Assembly (NCBI GenBank): GCA_036382855.1
Contig: DASVPO010000012.1
Location: 307,768 to 371,767 of the forward strand
Reading direction: 5' to 3'
DNA: 64,000 nt
DNA from: DASVTR01 sp036382855
GTDB lineage: Bacteria; Acidobacteriota; Blastocatellia; Pyrinomonadales; Pyrinomonadaceae
This document shows, piece by piece, positions 61,029 to 64,000 of this stretch. The notes beneath the pieces are model-generated. The model worked only from the letters and a program-made list of their open reading frames with translations, made no database searches and had not been told where the DNA came from. The number at the start of each line of letters is the position of its first letter. Positions within the stretch are counted from its first letter, which is position 1. A program made the position numbers and the translations under genes.

Positions 61029-62493
61029 TGGAACCCTCCAGGTTCACTTGTAATACGCCATCTGCTAAAAGATTAGCGAAGCCGAGCCGGCCTAAAGAAG
61101 AAGCAAAATGCTTTCGGTTCTCTTCTAAGGAGTTACTGTCCGCCTGATATATACCAAACGCTAACAATTTCTGCTCGTCCTCTGGTCTTCCTCCCACGAT
61201 GAGGCCGTAGCGATTCCAAAAACGCTCTTGCAAAGTGGGCATATCTATTACCTCACCTGGCCTGACCGCCCCACGCAATAATGTTTCCAGCATATCCTGT
61301 TGAGGCATGAATCGCTTTGTAGGTCGAGTATTGACCGGCGGATACAGTAGGCCACTCCGGTGACCAAGTTGACGTAAATACCCGATGGGATGACCATTAG
61401 CCTGAAGCGCCAGCATATCGTAAAGAGCTTGCCCACATATCGTGAAAGTCTGTTTGCTGTCTTTGGCCTCCCTCAAAGCTAACTTCCAGAGTTCTTTCAA
61501 TTCATCCCCCATTCCCTCACCTTTTTTGACCTGCCCTTTCTTATAAACCGGCACATCGTCACGGCGTAATCGGTCATAGTTGTATCCCTCCTTTTGCAAG
61601 TACCTGCCAAATCCCCAGGCATAAAATCTCGCGATAGATTGGCAGACGAGCGTGTAGGTCATCGCCGAAGCGCGGGCCGTAGGATTGTTCCCGGTGGTAG
61701 AAAAGTCTAACAGAAAAGGCAGCACGGAGTTGCGCGCCTTAGGGACGTAACAGACCTCCAAGTTAGCCAGATGCCGCACCAGCACGTAAGAAGAGAACAA
61801 CACAGCAAGACGTAGCCGAAACAGCTTGTTGGGGTGCGCAGAAAGATGCAGAGAAAGAGTGTCGGCGGCCTCTACCAACCCCTCCCATAAAGATGCAGGC
61901 TCGGAGAGTATCGGCTTATTCAGAAATCGGACCCGATTGAAGTCGAACCGGGGCGACCAATCTTTATCCAATGATGTATTGAGAAGCGGGTATGAGAGAA
62001 GCGTAATAGTATCGTCCGGACTCTTTAATGCCTTCCCTATGCAGTCGCGCAATGGGGATTTGTTACGGCCTAGCCACTCTGAAATCAGTTCGCCGCCGTC
62101 CTGCCCGATACGATCTCTAGATACAAACCCCATGAAGCCAGCCGAATAAGACTCCATCCCGTCCGTAAAAACGGCATCGTCAGCCGCCACGACTTTCTTG
62201 AGCAGTTCTCGCAGCCGGGCTAGATTTGTTTCGTTGACCTCCTGACTATCCAGCTGCTGGTCATCGCGGAGCATGGCGTACACGGTTTCCAACTCGTGTC
62301 CGCGCGGAATCCGCCCCTTATCCGTTCGGCTAAAGACGAAGTGATTAAGCGCACTTGTGTCGGCTGTGCCCCCTAAAATAGAGCGGAACAGCCCGTTGCC
62401 GACGTGAACAGGTTTCACGCTATTGGTACTCGGGCTAAAGCCAATAAACTGCTCTTCAATCCACTCCCTCGCTTCTTCAATGGCTATAGTCAC
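61018..62493 (-). CDS. Middle subunit of a DndFGH-like module (DptG-like)
   Basis: 491 residues, GTG start at 62493 preceded by GGGCGGGAGCA. No enzymatic motif recognised. It contains many helices and the C-terminal pattern RFWNRYGLIVGG ... LLADGVLQVNLEG, compatible with a winged helix. It overlaps the large translocase gene by 11 bp and the ATPase gene by 17 bp, so translation is coupled. Place and size fit DndG/DptG; the sequence match itself is not proven. Confidence 0.6.
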   Translation of the reverse strand: MTIAIEEAREWIEEQFIGFSPSTNSVKPVHVGNGLFRSILGGTADTSALNHFVFSRTDKGRIPRGHELETVYAMLRDDQQLDSQEVNETNLARLRELLKKVVAADDAVFTDGMESYSAGFMGFVSRDRIGQDGGELISEWLGRNKSPLRDCIGKALKSPDDTITLLSYPLLNTSLDKDWSPRFDFNRVRFLNKPILSEPASLWEGLVEAADTLSLHLSAHPNKLFRLRLAVLFSSYVLVRHLANLEVCYVPKARNSVLPFLLDFSTTGNNPTARASAMTYTLVCQSIARFYAWGFGRYLQKEGYNYDRLRRDDVPVYKKGQVKKGEGMGDELKELWKLALREAKDSKQTFTICGQALYDMLALQANGHPIGYLRQLGHRSGLLYPPVNTRPTKRFMPQQDMLETLLRGAVRPGEVIDMPTLQERFWNRYGLIVGGRPEDEQKLLAFGIYQADSNSLEENRKHFASSLGRLGFANLLADGVLQVNLEGSSAI

Positions 62494-63860
62494 TGCTCCC
62501 GCCCTTTCTGGTAATACTCAAGTACCGTTTATCTTGTGGGTCTATGACGACGGTCAGTTGTTCGGCGCTCGTCGGATCGAACAACACGATTTTCACCTCA
62601 TCCTCCTGCCTCGCGGGATCATAAAGTTGCTCCATGAATTGCCAGAGACGGCGCATAGTATCCCCCTCAAGCGATAAGACAGGCACACCTCGCTCGGACC
62701 GCTGCAGCAGATTAAAAAGTGAAAAGTCGACCCGCAAATTTGCCGGGTAATGTTTTTTCAGACGCAACAAGAGGTGATTCTCTGTCAGGAGGAAGGCTTC
62801 GGCCATACTGCTCCGCAGCCGCGGATGGACTATCTCTAATTCGCTGCGCTGGCAAAGTTGAGACGAGTAGAGGATCCTTCGCGGGGATTGATTATACCGA
62901 TGGCTCTGCCAGACCCGTAACTCCTCACTTTTTCCGATCAACCCGAACAGACCGTTAAGCCGGCGGATGATGAGGCGCAACGCGTCGCGTTCCGACATCT
63001 TAAGAAATCTCTCGAATTCGCTTTCATCATCCCCCGTCAGAGTTAGCAACTGAGCGCCCTGTTTGTGGAAAAAATAGAATGCTCGCTTCCTGGCTTTGAA
63101 GCGCTCCAAGTCGCTCGGAGAAATAGAGTCATCCTCGAAGGGCCATTCTGCCAGCCAATCCGCCGAATCAGTTTCCGCCGAGATTAGAATTTCATCCCAC
63201 AAAGGGTGTGAAATCTGCGCAGGGTCAAAATGGTCTTTCAGCTCCTTAAATAGCTTACCCTTACCGTTGAAAGGTAGCTGCGGAAGCGCAAATCTTCTGT
63301 CGCCGCTCTCCCGCAGCAATTGGTCGCACGACCGACCGCTGAAAAGCAGATATGAGATCAGATTCTGCAATTCCCGGAGCGTCGCGTGATAGCCACGGAT
63401 GCTCACCCGATCTAGGAGAAGTTGCAGCCGCTCTCTGAATCTCGAAGTCCCTAAGAGGCCTTGATTTCGCACAAGATCGCAGCCTTCGGCAGGGCATATA
63501 GAACACTGCCTCAAAAACTTAGGGTCTCTCAGCTTATCCAGCGCCGCGACAACGACATCTGCCTCTAACGCGTTACGTCGGCTCAAATCGAAGACCGCTA
63601 CCGAATATTTCTTCTCTGGCTCAATCCCATAGATTATCGCCTGTTCCACCTGCTCCTGAGCCTCTTTGACCGGCTCAAATTTCTTATAATCATCAGCCAA
63701 GCTCTTTAATATGGCTTCATTGATGGCAATGCAGAACGGGTTGCCAGCCTTCTTGGCTTTTTCCCACCTGGCTTTAATTTGCGCATTGGAGAGCGTACTC
63801 GCGTCCAACTCGATCACAGGTTTGCTTTGCAGTGCCTTCAATCGCTTTTCCAACACGCGT
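62477..63860 (-). pseudogene. 5'-truncated AAA-like ATPase gene (DptF-like), cut by an IS200/IS605 element
   Basis: About 460 residues are left. Close to the N-terminus is NPFCIAINEAIL, resembling the sensor/Walker B-adjacent strand of defence AAA ATPases. Next comes a cysteine cluster CSICPAEGCDLVRNQ, then a long helical region. No Walker A is present because the 5' part of the gene is missing: the frame runs straight into a terminal hairpin of an insertion sequence at 63870-63889. The nominal start (TTG at 63880) lies in that hairpin and is not original. It overlaps the next gene by 17 bp. Confidence 0.7.
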
Positions 63861-63869
63861 AGTAAAGTA

Positions 63870-63889
63870 CCCCACCGCAAGCGGTGGGG
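63870..63889. repeat. Subterminal hairpin of an IS200/IS605-type element
   Basis: A perfect 9-bp stem, CCCCACCGC-AA-GCGGTGGGG, separates the truncated ATPase gene from the tnpA 3' end. IS200/IS605 ends carry such imperfect or perfect hairpins recognised by the Y1 transposase. The exact cleavage position is not visible. Confidence 0.75.
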
Positions 63890-63901
63890 CTTTAGCTCGG
63901 T

Positions 63902-64000
63902 TTAATCGAACAGGTCTATTTGCGCATCTTGGGCTTCTTTGTGACGTTGAATGTATTTACGAATCACCTCTGCTGTCACTTTATCGCCCACGGTTCTGGC
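63902..64000 (-). mobile_element. tnpA: IS200/IS605 TnpA transposase, C-terminal end (runs off window)
   Basis: The last 32 codons read ARTVGDKVTAEVIRKYIQRH and end in QIDLFD before TAA at 63902-63904. The TVGxVTxEVIRKYI pattern is the C-terminal part of Y1 (HUH) transposases of the IS200/IS605 family. The rest of the gene lies beyond the window. The terminal hairpin just downstream supports the assignment. Confidence 0.8.

Noticed and set aside
62477..63880. Intact 467-residue gene starting at 63880
   Set aside because: Its first codons lie in the IS terminal hairpin and no ATP-binding motif precedes the sensor-like part, so the gene is truncated.

Overview
The window is chromosomal DNA of a GC-rich, free-living bacterium. 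The gene set suggests Acidobacteriota, most likely class Blastocatellia: a von Willebrand protein of the type common there, a LysW-like acidic zinc protein, DUF4388/DnaJ and SpoIIE/HAMP regulators, many secreted proteins with poorly conserved sequence, and tight coding in the absence of rRNA. This assignment is inferred from gene style, not from a marker gene. One tRNA (Leu, CAG) is present.

From 1 to about 52.1 kb the content is mostly core and regulatory. 1-4.7 kb, minus strand: signal peptidase I (N-terminal part), RNase III, a secreted helical protein and an unusual penicillin-binding transpeptidase. 5.1-8.6 kb: a membrane histidine kinase, a coiled-coil protein and an NtrC-type sigma-54 activator, probably one signalling unit. 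8.7-23.2 kb: envelope proteins, a VWFA protein, the LysW-like protein, dipeptidase E, RuvC, YebC, an active/inactive M16 peptidase pair and a YggS-YggT-YggU cluster. 23.2-34.6 kb: the tRNA, NAD-dependent DNA ligase, an M20-family protein missing catalytic residues, a GNAT protein, a YaeQ-like protein, a histidine kinase with eroded ATP-binding boxes, a DUF4388-DnaJ-TPR protein and an HD phosphohydrolase. 34.8-49.9 kb: a surface protein with a self-cleaving S74 domain, an RsbU-type phosphatase, an MFS transporter, an enoyl-CoA hydratase/isomerase, a 1408-residue M4 metalloprotease with FG-GAP repeats, a striking 21-bp hairpin repeat array, a histone-deacetylase-like hydrolase and a BON protein. 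50.1-52.1 kb holds five small minus-strand genes, including a PilZ protein.

From about 52.4 kb the base composition falls and the content becomes an accessory, defence-like island. On the plus strand lies a compact set: a protein with a DisA-type diadenylate cyclase (DAC) domain behind a large sensor-like region, a ParA/Soj ATPase carrying a run of nine G, a small protein overlapping it by 4 bp, and a PD-(D/E)XK nuclease-like protein. Facing it on the minus strand are three overlapping genes: the 3' part of an AAA-like ATPase, a 491-residue protein, and a 1551-residue protein combining a PD-(D/E)XK nuclease-like domain with an FtsK/HerA translocase. In order, size and domains these resemble the DndFGH/DptFGH restriction module. 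The first gene is cut at its 5' end by an IS200/IS605-type element whose terminal hairpin and tnpA 3' end lie at the right edge of the window.

The best candidate for an undescribed system is the DAC + ParA + small protein + nuclease set at 52.7-56.1 kb. A second genome-scale peculiarity is that many intergenic gaps between genes on the same strand hold imperfect inverted repeats built from tandem 6-8 nt words, a different word in each gap.
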